A program made the position numbers and the translations under genes. From Kineococcus terrestris (GTDB lineage Bacteria; Actinomycetota; Actinomycetes; Actinomycetales; Kineococcaceae), in NCBI RefSeq assembly GCF_041020765.1, contig NZ_JBEUEJ010000007.1: DNA of 64,000 nt, one strand, 5' to 3'. Of this stretch, positions 27,551 through 35,581 are shown in pieces (within the stretch, counting starts at the first letter, position 1; each line of letters begins with the position of its first letter). The notes beneath the pieces are model-generated. The model did no database searches and was not told the DNA's origin. It worked only from the letters and a program-made list of their open reading frames with translations.

Positions 27551-27572
27551 TGCAAGCCGGTTGCAAGCGCGT
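27551..27572. promoter_or_regulatory. 11-bp-period direct repeats upstream of the BTAD regulator
   Basis: TGCAAGCCGGT (27551-27561) and TGCAAGCGCGT (27562-27572), the same design as at 24029-24050. They lie 46 bases upstream of the regulator's start and about 32 bases upstream of its -10 box. Confidence 0.55.
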
Positions 27573-27824
27573 GGCGAGGGCGGCCCGGCACGCTGGTCGC
27601 AGCGGCCCGCCGGGGGGAGGGTCGCGGGACGGGCGGTCGGGGGGACCGCCCGCGCACCCCGTCCAGCTGCGGCCGCCGGTTCGCCGGCGACCGCGGCTGG
27701 ACGAGGCGACCGCGTCGGACCACGACGACGGCGCGGCCGGACCGCCGCACCCGCGAGGTGCGCCCGGTGCGCCGGTGGGTCCGCGTGCGCTGGACGTGGT
27801 CCTGCCGGACCGGTGGAGGACCGG
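27573..27824. other. Intergenic region with hairpins and a remnant of a VOC-gene 3' end
   Basis: No gene is evident. At 27661-27702 a long imperfect hairpin (GTCCAGC...GCTGGAC) closes on a TTCG tetraloop. At 27697-27768 the sequence resembles the 3' end and downstream flank of the VOC gene at 33514-33586 without gaps over most of its length, but the stop codon is lost. At 27809-27825 two ACCGGT palindromes form a hairpin touching the nucleoside hydrolase stop codon and may terminate that operon. Confidence 0.5.
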
Positions 27825-28832
27825 TCAGCGGCCGTCGCCGGCGAGCACCCCGAGGAAGTCGTCGAGGAACGCCTGCACGTCGACCTCGAGCGCCACGCGC
27901 GTGTCCGGTGCGGGCATCCCGGGCCGTGCGGCGGGCTCGAACGGGACCGGCCCGCCCTCGGCCGTGCGCAGCAGGTGCGCGCGCCAGCGCGGCCCGTCCG
28001 GGACCAGGCCCACGGGGCCGTCCTCCCAGCGGGTGGTCCAGCGCGGTTCGACGAGGAGACCGGCGGCCAGGCCGTCCCAGGCGGGAGAGACCCTGCGACC
28101 CCAGACCTGCTGGTAGAAGTCCATGTAGGACTCCAGCAGCGCGGCGCTGAAGCGGCCGACCTCGGTCGGGCTGTCGTGGAGCCGGCGCACGGCTTCCTCG
28201 TCGACGATGACACCCGCGCCCACGTTCACGCCCGCCATGACCAGCTCGGTGCGCGGGGCCGCGAAGACCGCGCGCGCGGCGACGGGGTCGTTGGCCACGT
28301 TGGCGTCCACGATCTGGGCCACGCCCAGCGGCGGGAACGGCCCGGACCCGCCCATGACCGCCGTGCGGCGGAACTTCAGCAGCAGGTCCGGGTCGAGCTC
28401 GAGGGCGACCGCGACGTTCGTCATCGGTCCCAGCACCAGCAGGTCGTGCTCACCGGGAGCGGAGTTCGCCAGGTGCACGAGCTGCTCGGCGGCCGTCCGC
28501 CGCTCGACGGCGACCTGCGGGCGCGCCCCGCCCAGGTCGCCCAGGCCGTCCGCGCCGTGGACGTAGTCGGCGAAGTGCGGAGCGCGCCCGTCGACCGGTC
28601 CGGGCGCACCGACCGCGACCGGCACGTCGGGCAGGCCCGCGAGCGCGAGGACGGCGCCGATGTTGCGGGTGGCGTCCTCGACGGTGCAGTTGCCGAACAC
28701 CGCGGTGACGGCCGCGATCCGGACGTCGGGGCGTCCCGCGAGCCAGAACAGGGCCAGGGCGTCGTCGATGCCGGTGTCGGTGTCGACGACGACGCTGCTG
28801 CGGACGGTGTTCTCGGTGCGCTGGTCGCTCAC
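27825..28832 (-). CDS. Nucleoside hydrolase (inosine-uridine hydrolase family)
   Basis: A 335-aa calcium-dependent enzyme that splits ribonucleosides into base and ribose. The N-terminal metal site is DTDTGIDDALAL (Asp17, Asp19, Asp23, Asp24); GPMTNVAVALE and NVANDPVAA are further family blocks. Near the C-terminus the usual HD pair reads W-D (SPAWDGLAAGLL), so the general-acid His of classical IunH enzymes is replaced by Trp. GTG 28832 has AAGGAG seven bases upstream and overlaps the permease stop (GTGA). It is the last gene of the uptake operon and would process the imported nucleoside. Confidence 0.88.
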   Translation of the reverse strand: MSDQRTENTVRSSVVVDTDTGIDDALALFWLAGRPDVRIAAVTAVFGNCTVEDATRNIGAVLALAGLPDVPVAVGAPGPVDGRAPHFADYVHGADGLGDLGGARPQVAVERRTAAEQLVHLANSAPGEHDLLVLGPMTNVAVALELDPDLLLKFRRTAVMGGSGPFPPLGVAQIVDANVANDPVAARAVFAAPRTELVMAGVNVGAGVIVDEEAVRRLHDSPTEVGRFSAALLESYMDFYQQVWGRRVSPAWDGLAAGLLVEPRWTTRWEDGPVGLVPDGPRWRAHLLRTAEGGPVPFEPAARPGMPAPDTRVALEVDVQAFLDDFLGVLAGDGR

Positions 28833-29734
28833 GCGGGGGCTCCTTGGCGGGACGATCGCCGTGCGCGCACGACGACGAGGACGACGAGGGTGACGAGGTA
28901 GGGCGCGGCGTCGGTCAGCTGCTGGGGCAGGCCGATGCCCTGCAGGCGGAAGCCCCACGCCTCGGCCGCGCCGAACAGCAGGCAGGCCAGCAGGACGCCG
29001 ACGGGGCGGTTGACCGCGAGCATGACGGCGGCGACGGCGACCCAGCCGCGCCCGGCGGTCATGTTCTCGGTGAAGGCCGTGACGTTGCCCAGCGCGAGCT
29101 GGGCACCGGCGAGACCGCACAGCGCGCCGGCGACGTGGACGGTGGCCTGCTGGTAGCGGGTGACGGGGACGCCGAGGGAGGCCGCGGCCGCGGGGTGGTC
29201 GCCCACGCCGCGCAGCCGCAGCCCCGCCGGTGTGCGGGCCAGCCACCAGGCGGCGGCCAGGGGCAGCAGCAGAGCGACGGGCACGAGCACGCTCTGCCCG
29301 CTCAGCAGCGGGCCGAGCACGGGCACGCCGCGCAGGAGCGCGAGGTCGGGCAGCCCGGGCAGGCCCGGTGGTGCGTAGGTCCCGCTCGCGCCGAGCAGCG
29401 AGCGCAGCAGGAAACCGGTCAGCCCCAGCGCGAGCAGGTTCACACCGACGGCGACGATGATCGGGTCGGCGTGCCAGCGCACCGAGCCGACCGCGAGGAC
29501 CGAAGCGAGCAGCGTCGTGGTCACCACGGCTGCGAGCACGCCCAGCCACACCGATCCCGTCCACGCCGCCACGACGACGGCGGCGAAGCAGGCCCACAGC
29601 ACCTGGCCCTCGAGGGCGATGTTGAACACGCCCGCGCGGCCGCAGAGGGCGCCACCCAGCGCGGCCAGCGCGACGGGCGCGGTGGAGGTCAGCACGGCGG
29701 CGACGAACGACAGGGTGAGGACCGAGGACAGCAC
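28829..29734 (-). CDS. Nucleoside ABC transporter permease, second subunit
   Basis: A 301-aa membrane protein with about nine hydrophobic segments, of the BPD_transp_2 family (branched-chain/ribose-type). FNIALEGQVLWACFAA and the later GRGWVAVAAVMLAVNRP are the conserved coupling regions of YufQ/NupC-like subunits. GTG 29734 lies five bases after the stop of the first permease, with GGAG nine bases upstream. Works with the preceding permease as a heterodimer. Confidence 0.88.
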   Translation of the reverse strand: MLSSVLTLSFVAAVLTSTAPVALAALGGALCGRAGVFNIALEGQVLWACFAAVVVAAWTGSVWLGVLAAVVTTTLLASVLAVGSVRWHADPIIVAVGVNLLALGLTGFLLRSLLGASGTYAPPGLPGLPDLALLRGVPVLGPLLSGQSVLVPVALLLPLAAAWWLARTPAGLRLRGVGDHPAAAASLGVPVTRYQQATVHVAGALCGLAGAQLALGNVTAFTENMTAGRGWVAVAAVMLAVNRPVGVLLACLLFGAAEAWGFRLQGIGLPQQLTDAAPYLVTLVVLVVVRARRSSRQGAPA

Positions 29735-29739
29735 CGGCG

Positions 29740-30846
29740 TCAGCTCCGTTCCGGTGCACGGCGGCGGGCCCGGCGGGCGGTGGCGGTGAGGGCCACCGTC
29801 CTCAGCGCGAGCACGAGGATGACGACGGCCTGCAGCACCTGGCCGAGCTGGCGCGGCAGGTCGATGTCGCGCTCCATGCCCGTGGACCCCACCTGCAGGA
29901 CGGTGAACAGCGCCGCCGTGAGCGGCAGCAGCGCGGGCCGCCCGCCCGCGAGCAGCGCGGCCGCGATGCCGGCGAAGGTGTACCCGGGTGCGGTGAGGGC
30001 ACCGTCGACGAAGCGGAACGGCTGGGTCATGACGACGACCGCACCGGCCAGGCCCGCGACGGCGCCCGCGCTCGCGAGCGCGCCGAGCGTCAGGCCCGGG
30101 ACCGACACCCCGCCGTAGGCGGCGAAGCGGCGGTTGGCGCCCACGGCGCGCAGTTCGAAGCCGAGCGGGGTGCGGCCGTCGACGACCACGACGGCCACGA
30201 GGACGAGCAGCACGAGGAGCAGCCCGAGGTTGGTGTACTGCGTGCCGGGCAGCGCCGGCAGGTGGGCGGCGTCCGGGAAGCGCGGGGTCTGGGGAACCCC
30301 GGACCCGCGGTCGGCCAGCGGGAACCGGACCAGGTAGGAGGTCAGCGCGACGGCCGGGGTGCTGAGCAGCAGCGTCGAGATGATGACGGGCACGCGGGCG
30401 CGGGTGGTCAGCGGCGCCGACAGCGCCGCGAGCAGCGCGCCTGCCACGACGGCCGCCAGCAGGCAGGCCGGCAGCAGCAGCGGCGCGGGCAGCGGCAGGT
30501 GCAGCGCCACGACGGCAGCGGCGATGCCGCCCACGCACAGCTGCCCGTCGCCTCCCAGGTTGTACTCCCCCATGCGGGCGGGGACGGCGAAGGCCAGCGA
30601 CATCGCGAGGATGGCGGTGAAGGCCGCGACGGAGAAGTCGATGCTGCTGACGCCCAGCGCGCCGCGGACCATGGCGTCGTAGCCGCGCACCGGGTCGACC
30701 CCGGCGGCGAGCATGACGACCGCGCCCACGGCGAGGGCCACGAGGACGGCGCCGAGCGGGACGACGGCCTGCGGCGCTGCCAGCCGCAGCCGGTCCGCCG
30801 GTCGGAGGGTCGCGGGGGGCGCGGGGGAGTCCGGGGCGGCGCTCAC
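29740..30846 (-). CDS. Nucleoside ABC transporter permease, first subunit
   Basis: A 368-aa integral membrane protein of the same family, YufP/NupB type. The NLGGDGQLCVGGIAA segment and the coupling helix region RAVGANRRFAAYGGVSV are typical. Roughly ten hydrophobic segments are visible. GTG 30846 overlaps the stop of the ATPase gene by 4 bases. Confidence 0.88.
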   Translation of the reverse strand: MSAAPDSPAPPATLRPADRLRLAAPQAVVPLGAVLVALAVGAVVMLAAGVDPVRGYDAMVRGALGVSSIDFSVAAFTAILAMSLAFAVPARMGEYNLGGDGQLCVGGIAAAVVALHLPLPAPLLLPACLLAAVVAGALLAALSAPLTTRARVPVIISTLLLSTPAVALTSYLVRFPLADRGSGVPQTPRFPDAAHLPALPGTQYTNLGLLLVLLVLVAVVVVDGRTPLGFELRAVGANRRFAAYGGVSVPGLTLGALASAGAVAGLAGAVVVMTQPFRFVDGALTAPGYTFAGIAAALLAGGRPALLPLTAALFTVLQVGSTGMERDIDLPRQLGQVLQAVVILVLALRTVALTATARRARRRAPERS

Positions 30847-32351
30847 GCCGACATCGCCCGGCCCAGGGCGTCCTCGCTGGCGTCGGCGGCCGCGAGCTCG
30901 GCGGTCACCGCGCCGTCGCGCATGACGAGGACCCGGTCGGACAGCGCCTGCAGCTCGCTGATCTCGTAGGAGACGAGCAGGACGGCGCCACCGGCGGCCC
31001 TGCGCTCGAGCAGCAGCCGGTGGATCTCCTCCCCGGCCCCGACGTCGACGCCCTGGGTGGGCTGCTCGACGACCAGCAGGTCGGCGTCGTGCAGGAGCTC
31101 GCGGGCCATGACCACCTTCTGCGCGTTGCCGCCGGACAGGGACGCCAGCGGCGCGTCGACCCCGGCCGTCCGGATCCGCAGGCGCCGCACCGCGTCGGCG
31201 GCCGCGGACCGCACGGCACGCGGCGACAGCCAGCCGCGGCGGGCGAGCGGGGCGCGGCGGTGGTGCCCCAGGGCGAGGTTGTGCGCGACCGTGAGGGTCG
31301 CGGCCGAGCCCGTGCCGGGGCGGTCCTCGGGCACGTAGGCGACGCCGCGCTCGCGGCGGCGGCGCACGTCCAGTCCGTCCAGCGCGCTGCCGCGCAGGAC
31401 GACGGTCCCGGCGTCCTGGCGGCGCAGGCCGACGAGGGTCTCGACCAGCTCGCGCTGCCCGTTGCCGGAGACACCGGCCACCCCCACGACCTCACCGGCC
31501 GCGACCGTCAGGCAGACGTCGCGCAGCCCGGGCCCGGAGGCGCTCGCGCCCAGCCGCAGGTCGCGGACGGTGAGGACCTCGGCGCCGCGGACGCCGTCGC
31601 GCGGGTTGGCGGTCGGCGCGAGGCCGCGGCCGATCATGGCGCGCACCAGCTCCGCGGCGTCGGTGGCGGCGGTCTCGTACCGACCGCTGACGCGGCCGTC
31701 GCGCAGGACCGTGACGCGGTCCGACAGCGCGAGGACCTCCTGGACCTTGTGCGTGACGATGACGACGGCCGTGCCGGCGTCGGCCATCGAGCGCAGCACG
31801 GCGAACAGCGAGTCGACCTCGCCGGGGGTCAGGACCGCCGTGGGCTCGTCGAGCACGAGGACCTGCGCCTCGCGGTGCAGGGCCTTGAGGATCTCCACGC
31901 GCTGGCGCACGCCGAGGGGCAGCGACCCCACGCGGGCGTCCGGGTCGACGGCCAGCCCGAACCGGGCGCTGAGCTCCTCGACGCGGCGCACCGCGGCCCG
32001 CCGGTCCAGGACGCCGCGGCGCACGGGCTCGGCGCGGTAGACGACGTTCTCGGCGACGGTGAGCGGCTCGAACAGCTTGAAGTGCTGGTGGACCATGCCG
32101 AGGCCGTGCCCGATGGCGTCCAGCGGGGAGGTCAGCTCGACCTCGCGTCCCCCGCGGAGCACGGTGCCGCTGTCGGGGCGGTGCAGGCCGTAGAGCATCG
32201 ACATGAGCGTCGACTTGCCCGCGCCGTTCTCCCCGACCACGGCGTGCACCGCGCCGGCCTCGACCTCCAGGTCGACGTCGTCGACCGCGAGGACGGCGCC
32301 GAACCGCTTGGTGACGCCGCGCAGCGCGACCGCGGCGGGACGCCCGCTCAT
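30843..32351 (-). CDS. Nucleoside ABC transporter ATP-binding protein (double cassette)
   Basis: A 502-aa protein with two ATPase halves, as in ribose/nucleoside (RbsA, YufO, NupA) importers. The first half has Walker A GENGAGKS (40-47), the Q-loop in VHQHFKLF and Walker B VLVLDEPTAVLT. The second half has the degenerate P-loop GVSGNGQREL, the signature LSGGNAQK and LLVVEQPTQGVD. ATG 32351 overlaps the lipoprotein stop (ATGA). The second site probably hydrolyses poorly, as is known for this class. Confidence 0.9.
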   Translation of the reverse strand: MSGRPAAVALRGVTKRFGAVLAVDDVDLEVEAGAVHAVVGENGAGKSTLMSMLYGLHRPDSGTVLRGGREVELTSPLDAIGHGLGMVHQHFKLFEPLTVAENVVYRAEPVRRGVLDRRAAVRRVEELSARFGLAVDPDARVGSLPLGVRQRVEILKALHREAQVLVLDEPTAVLTPGEVDSLFAVLRSMADAGTAVVIVTHKVQEVLALSDRVTVLRDGRVSGRYETAATDAAELVRAMIGRGLAPTANPRDGVRGAEVLTVRDLRLGASASGPGLRDVCLTVAAGEVVGVAGVSGNGQRELVETLVGLRRQDAGTVVLRGSALDGLDVRRRRERGVAYVPEDRPGTGSAATLTVAHNLALGHHRRAPLARRGWLSPRAVRSAAADAVRRLRIRTAGVDAPLASLSGGNAQKVVMARELLHDADLLVVEQPTQGVDVGAGEEIHRLLLERRAAGGAVLLVSYEISELQALSDRVLVMRDGAVTAELAAADASEDALGRAMSA

Positions 32352-33397
32352 CCTGCCGCGGGGTCCGGGACGACGAGGCTGCCGTCGACGATCTGCTGCG
32401 AGACCGCGCGGACCTGCTCGACGACGTCGGGACGATCGGCGACCAGGCAACCGGAGGAGGCCAGCTCGTCGGTCAGCGCGGTGACGCCGACCCCGCCCTC
32501 GGCCAGGCCGTACTGCTCGTCGCCGCCCGCGGTGCCGTCCAGGACGGACTGGACGGCGTTCTCGAGCGCCACGTCGACGTTCTTCAGCACGTTGTCCACC
32601 ACGTGTCCCGGGGCGTCACCGCACTGGTTGACGTCGACGCCGTAGGTCGCGAAGGCACCCGTTCCGGCGACCTGGAACGTACCGACGTTGCTGCCCGACG
32701 CCGCGGCCATGACCTGGTCGACGCCGGAGTCGGCGAGGACCTGGGCCTGCGCCGCACCGCGGGCCGGGTCGCCGAACGGGTTGTCACCACCGACGAACAG
32801 CGCCGTGCTGCGCACGTCGGGGCGGACGCTCTGCGCACCGGCCGTGAACGGGTCCACCCAGCGGCGGATGAACGGGGTGTCGAGCGCTGCGACCGAGCCG
32901 ATGTTCCCGGTCTCGGTCAGCAGGCCGGCTTCGACGCCCGCGAGGTAGGCGGCCTCGTGCTCGCGGAAGGACGCGCACGTGACGTTCTCCGGCTGCGGGT
33001 CCGGGCACGCGTCGACGAGCAGGAACTGCTGGTCGGGGTTGTCGACGGGAACGGTCGCGAACACGTCCTGCAGGGAGAACGACAGGCCCACGACGATCTC
33101 GGGCTGCTCGCGCACGGCGGCCTCGACGTTCTGCTGGATGGACGTCGGGTCGCTGCTCTCGAAGACCCTGACCTCGAGGTCGTTGGCCGCGGCCACCCGC
33201 CGGGCTCCCTCGACCGCGAGCTCCAGGAAGTTGTTGCCGCCCAGCGGGTTGGGCGTCACGACGACGATCGTGCCCGCCCCGGCGTCGGCCGTTCCACCGC
33301 CACCGCCCCCGCTGCCCGCGTCGGCGCAGGAGCTGAGCAGCACCGTGGTGGCCGCCGCGAGGGCGAGGAGACTGGTCCGGGTGGTGCTCGCGCGCAT
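32348..33397 (-). CDS. BMP-family (Med/PnrA-type) nucleoside-binding lipoprotein
   Basis: A 349-aa extracellular solute-binding protein. The signal peptide ends in the lipobox LLSSC with Cys24 as the lipidation site. The mature part starts IVVVTPNPLGGNNFLELAVEGARR and carries the blocks EIVVGLSFSLQD, FREHEAAYLAGVEAGL and NPFGDPARG of the PnrA/BmpA family, which bind purine nucleosides. ATG 33397 has AGGA eight bases upstream and a TAGCCT box at 33434-33429. First gene of a five-gene operon: binding protein, ATPase, two permeases, hydrolase. Confidence 0.9.
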   Translation of the reverse strand: MRASTTRTSLLALAAATTVLLSSCADAGSGGGGGGTADAGAGTIVVVTPNPLGGNNFLELAVEGARRVAAANDLEVRVFESSDPTSIQQNVEAAVREQPEIVVGLSFSLQDVFATVPVDNPDQQFLLVDACPDPQPENVTCASFREHEAAYLAGVEAGLLTETGNIGSVAALDTPFIRRWVDPFTAGAQSVRPDVRSTALFVGGDNPFGDPARGAAQAQVLADSGVDQVMAAASGSNVGTFQVAGTGAFATYGVDVNQCGDAPGHVVDNVLKNVDVALENAVQSVLDGTAGGDEQYGLAEGGVGVTALTDELASSGCLVADRPDVVEQVRAVSQQIVDGSLVVPDPAAG

Positions 33398-33508
33398 GGT
33401 CGCCGTCCTGTCCGTAGGGGTCGCGGGGAGGCTACCCGAGCAGCGGCGCCGGACCCGCTCGCCGGAGACCGCGGGGAACCCCGGCCGCCGTGGCCGCACC
33501 GGGGCGGC

Positions 33509-33525
33509 CGCCGCTCGACGCGGCG
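33509..33525 (-). terminator. Hairpin after the VOC gene
   Basis: CGCCGC (33509-33514) and GCGGCG (33520-33525) around a 5-base loop, seven bases beyond the VOC stop on the minus strand. It may end the riboswitch-controlled operon. Confidence 0.5.
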
Positions 33526-33531
33526 AGCGCG

Positions 33532-34184
33532 TCAGAGCACGACGACGGAACCGTCGGGCCGCCGCACCCGCAGGGTGTGGCCCGGCACGTCGTCGGCGGC
33601 GGCGTCCCCGGGCCCGCTCACCGGGCCGGGCAGCAGGCCCAGCGGGGCCAGCGCCGCGACGGTCCGGTCGTCGACGGCCGTGGGCGTGAAGGCGACGACG
33701 TCCAGCGCGGGTCCCACCGTGAGCCCCGGGTGCGGCGTCGTCCCCCAGTCGATGAGGAAGGGGACGTCGGGCCGGTCCGCGCGGGCGTGCGTCAGCCGCC
33801 ACCGCAGCAGCGTGCCGTCCGGGTCCGGCGCGAGAGGTCCTCGACGGGACCGGGGTCGTAGCCCCGCGCGCGGGAGGCGGCCACGACGGCGTCGAGGTCC
33901 GGGGGGTGCACGGCGTAGGTGACCACCCGCGGCGCCGTCAGCCCGGGGATCCCGAACTTCACGGCCTCGACCGTGCCGTCGGGGTCCGGCGCGATGAGCT
34001 CGACGTAGTGCGGGCGCCGCTCGCCCTCGACGGTCAGCGCGACCAGGGCGTTGGCGGTGCCGGTGCTGGCGTGCACGCCGCCGGGAGCGGCGGTCACGCC
34101 GGTGGCGCCGGCGAACCAGGCGACGAGCTCGTCGAGGTCGGGGCCAGCGATGACGACGTGGTCGAGCAGGGCGGGGACGCTCAC
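33532..34184 (-). pseudogene. VOC/glyoxalase-like protein, frameshifted
   Basis: Begins LDHVVIAGPDLDELVAWFAG and reads in one frame to GYDPGPVEDLSR, then continues in another as DPDGTLLRWRLTHARADRP, PFLIDWGTTPHPGLTVG and ends RVRRPDGSVVVL. Both parts are clearly one glyoxalase-3-like domain of about 217 residues. The total length of 653 bases is one short of a multiple of three, so a single base is missing near 33826-33830; the first frame stops soon after at TGA. GTG 34184 overlaps the upstream stop (GTGA). Either a recent loss in the last gene of the operon or a sequencing error. Substrate unknown. Confidence 0.8.
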
Positions 34185-35581
34185 GCCCGCTCTCCCCCGC
34201 GGTGCGCGGGAACCTCGGGCTCGCCGAGGGAGAGCATCAACCGGTTCGCCCAGTTGAAGAACGCGGCACCGTTGACGACGTCGACGACCTCGGCGTCGTC
34301 CAGGCCGGCCGAGCGCAACCGCTCGACGTCGCCGGCTCCGAAGGCGAGCGGGGTGTCGGCCAGGTGCGCCGACGCGGCCACGACGGCGTTCCACCGCTCG
34401 TCGCCCAGGTCGGCGGGGATCCCCTCGTCGAGCAGGCGCTGCACGTCCTCGCTCCGGCCGGACTCGCGGCTGGCGGCCGCGGCGTGCACGTGGGCGCAGA
34501 ACACGCAGCCGTTGCGCCGCGAGGTGGCGGTCGCGGCGAGTTCCCGCTCGGCGCGCCCGATGCCGCTGGAGGTGTTGAAGAAGATGTCGAGGTCGGTCAG
34601 CGTGCGGGCGCGCAGCGCCTCGGGGTCGCGCGCCAGCAGCCGGAAGTACGGCATCTTCGCGCGGACCGGTTCGACCAGGGCCTCGCGCTGGAACTCGGTG
34701 AGGTCCTCCTCGGGGACGGGCCGCAGCCAGGGGACCCAGCCCAGGGGCTGCTGGGTGAACCGGTCGGGCCGGTGCAGGTCGGGGTCCTCGACCACCAGGT
34801 CGGAGACCCCGGAGACTCCGGAGACCCCGGAGACCCCGGAGACCTGCTCGACCGGCTCGCCCGGTTCCCCCTGCGCCGCCGCGGTCGCCGGGTGCTCCCC
34901 GCGGGAGGGGGCGGTGCCGGTGCGCAGCACGGCCAGCCCCCACGCGGTGCGCAGCTGGAAGGTGAGGAAGGCCACGAGCTGGGAGAGGCTGACGACGTGG
35001 TCCGCGCTCCACCCGGCGGCGAGCAGCGCACGCAGGGCGGCCGGGCTCGCCTCCCGCGGGCGGACCACCAGGAGGTGGGTGTGGACGAGCGCGGCGCTCA
35101 GCCGGGGCCCCAGCTCGCGCGCGAGCGCGGGATCCGGCGTCCACGCCGTGGCGGGCGTGCTCTCCGCGGCCAGCCCGGGTTCCCGGTAGGTGCCGGCGGG
35201 GCCGCGCGCGGCGGCCGCCCGCGCCGCGCGCTCGACGGTGTCCACGAGACCGCGCGGGGTGCGCGCGTCCTCGACTCCCGGACCACCGGCGAGGTCGCCG
35301 AGCAGGTCGGCGTAGAACGCCGCGGCGTGGTCGAAGCCGTGCAGGCGGGCGGTGAACAGCGCGACGGCGTACCGCTCGGCGTAGCTGAACCGCCCGGGCT
35401 CGGCGGGTTCGAGCAGCGCCTCGAAGCTGCGCTGGGCGTTCTCCCGGGCGCCGGGCCGCTGGTCGCGCGTGCGGGACAGGGGGCTGTCGGCGCTGATCCC
35501 GGCGAGCAGGTCGACGACGTCGGCACCGTCCCGGGGAGCGGCGCCCCCGGGGGTGGACGTGGTCGCGGCGGTGGTGCTCAT
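34181..35581 (-). CDS. Fused CMD-domain and alkylhydroperoxidase-like protein
   Basis: A 466-aa protein. The first 230 residues (VVDLLAGISADSPLSRTRDQRPGARENAQRSFEALL...) resemble CMD-domain proteins of the Avi_7170 type. The last 190 (DRFTQQPLGWVPWLRP...DIFFNTSSGIGRAERELAAT...NGCVFCAHVHAA) resemble the AhpD-like Avi_7169 type, with the CxxC-H redox motif CVFCAHVH. They are usually separate neighbouring genes; here they are joined by a VSG-repeat linker. ATG 35581 has GGAGG six bases upstream and overlaps the monooxygenase stop (ATGA). AhpD-like proteins reduce peroxides or act on carboxymuconolactone-type substrates; the role here is inferred from context as detoxifying peroxide or product of the flavin monooxygenase. 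Confidence 0.8.
   Translation of the reverse strand: MSTTAATTSTPGGAAPRDGADVVDLLAGISADSPLSRTRDQRPGARENAQRSFEALLEPAEPGRFSYAERYAVALFTARLHGFDHAAAFYADLLGDLAGGPGVEDARTPRGLVDTVERAARAAAARGPAGTYREPGLAAESTPATAWTPDPALARELGPRLSAALVHTHLLVVRPREASPAALRALLAAGWSADHVVSLSQLVAFLTFQLRTAWGLAVLRTGTAPSRGEHPATAAAQGEPGEPVEQVSGVSGVSGVSGVSDLVVEDPDLHRPDRFTQQPLGWVPWLRPVPEEDLTEFQREALVEPVRAKMPYFRLLARDPEALRARTLTDLDIFFNTSSGIGRAERELAATATSRRNGCVFCAHVHAAAASRESGRSEDVQRLLDEGIPADLGDERWNAVVAASAHLADTPLAFGAGDVERLRSAGLDDAEVVDVVNGAAFFNWANRLMLSLGEPEVPAHRGGERA
34802..34846 (-). repeat. 9-bp tandem repeat in the fusion linker
   Basis: Five head-to-tail copies of GGAGACCCC-like units (plus strand) that code for Val-Ser-Gly repeats on the minus strand, exactly at the junction between the two fused domains. 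Confidence 0.8.

Noticed and set aside
27502..27750. Small minus-strand gene next to the BTAD regulator (RVRRSGRAVVVV...)
   Set aside because: It is the decayed copy of the VOC 3' end reading through a lost stop; the rest has no coding signal and overlaps the BTAD promoter.
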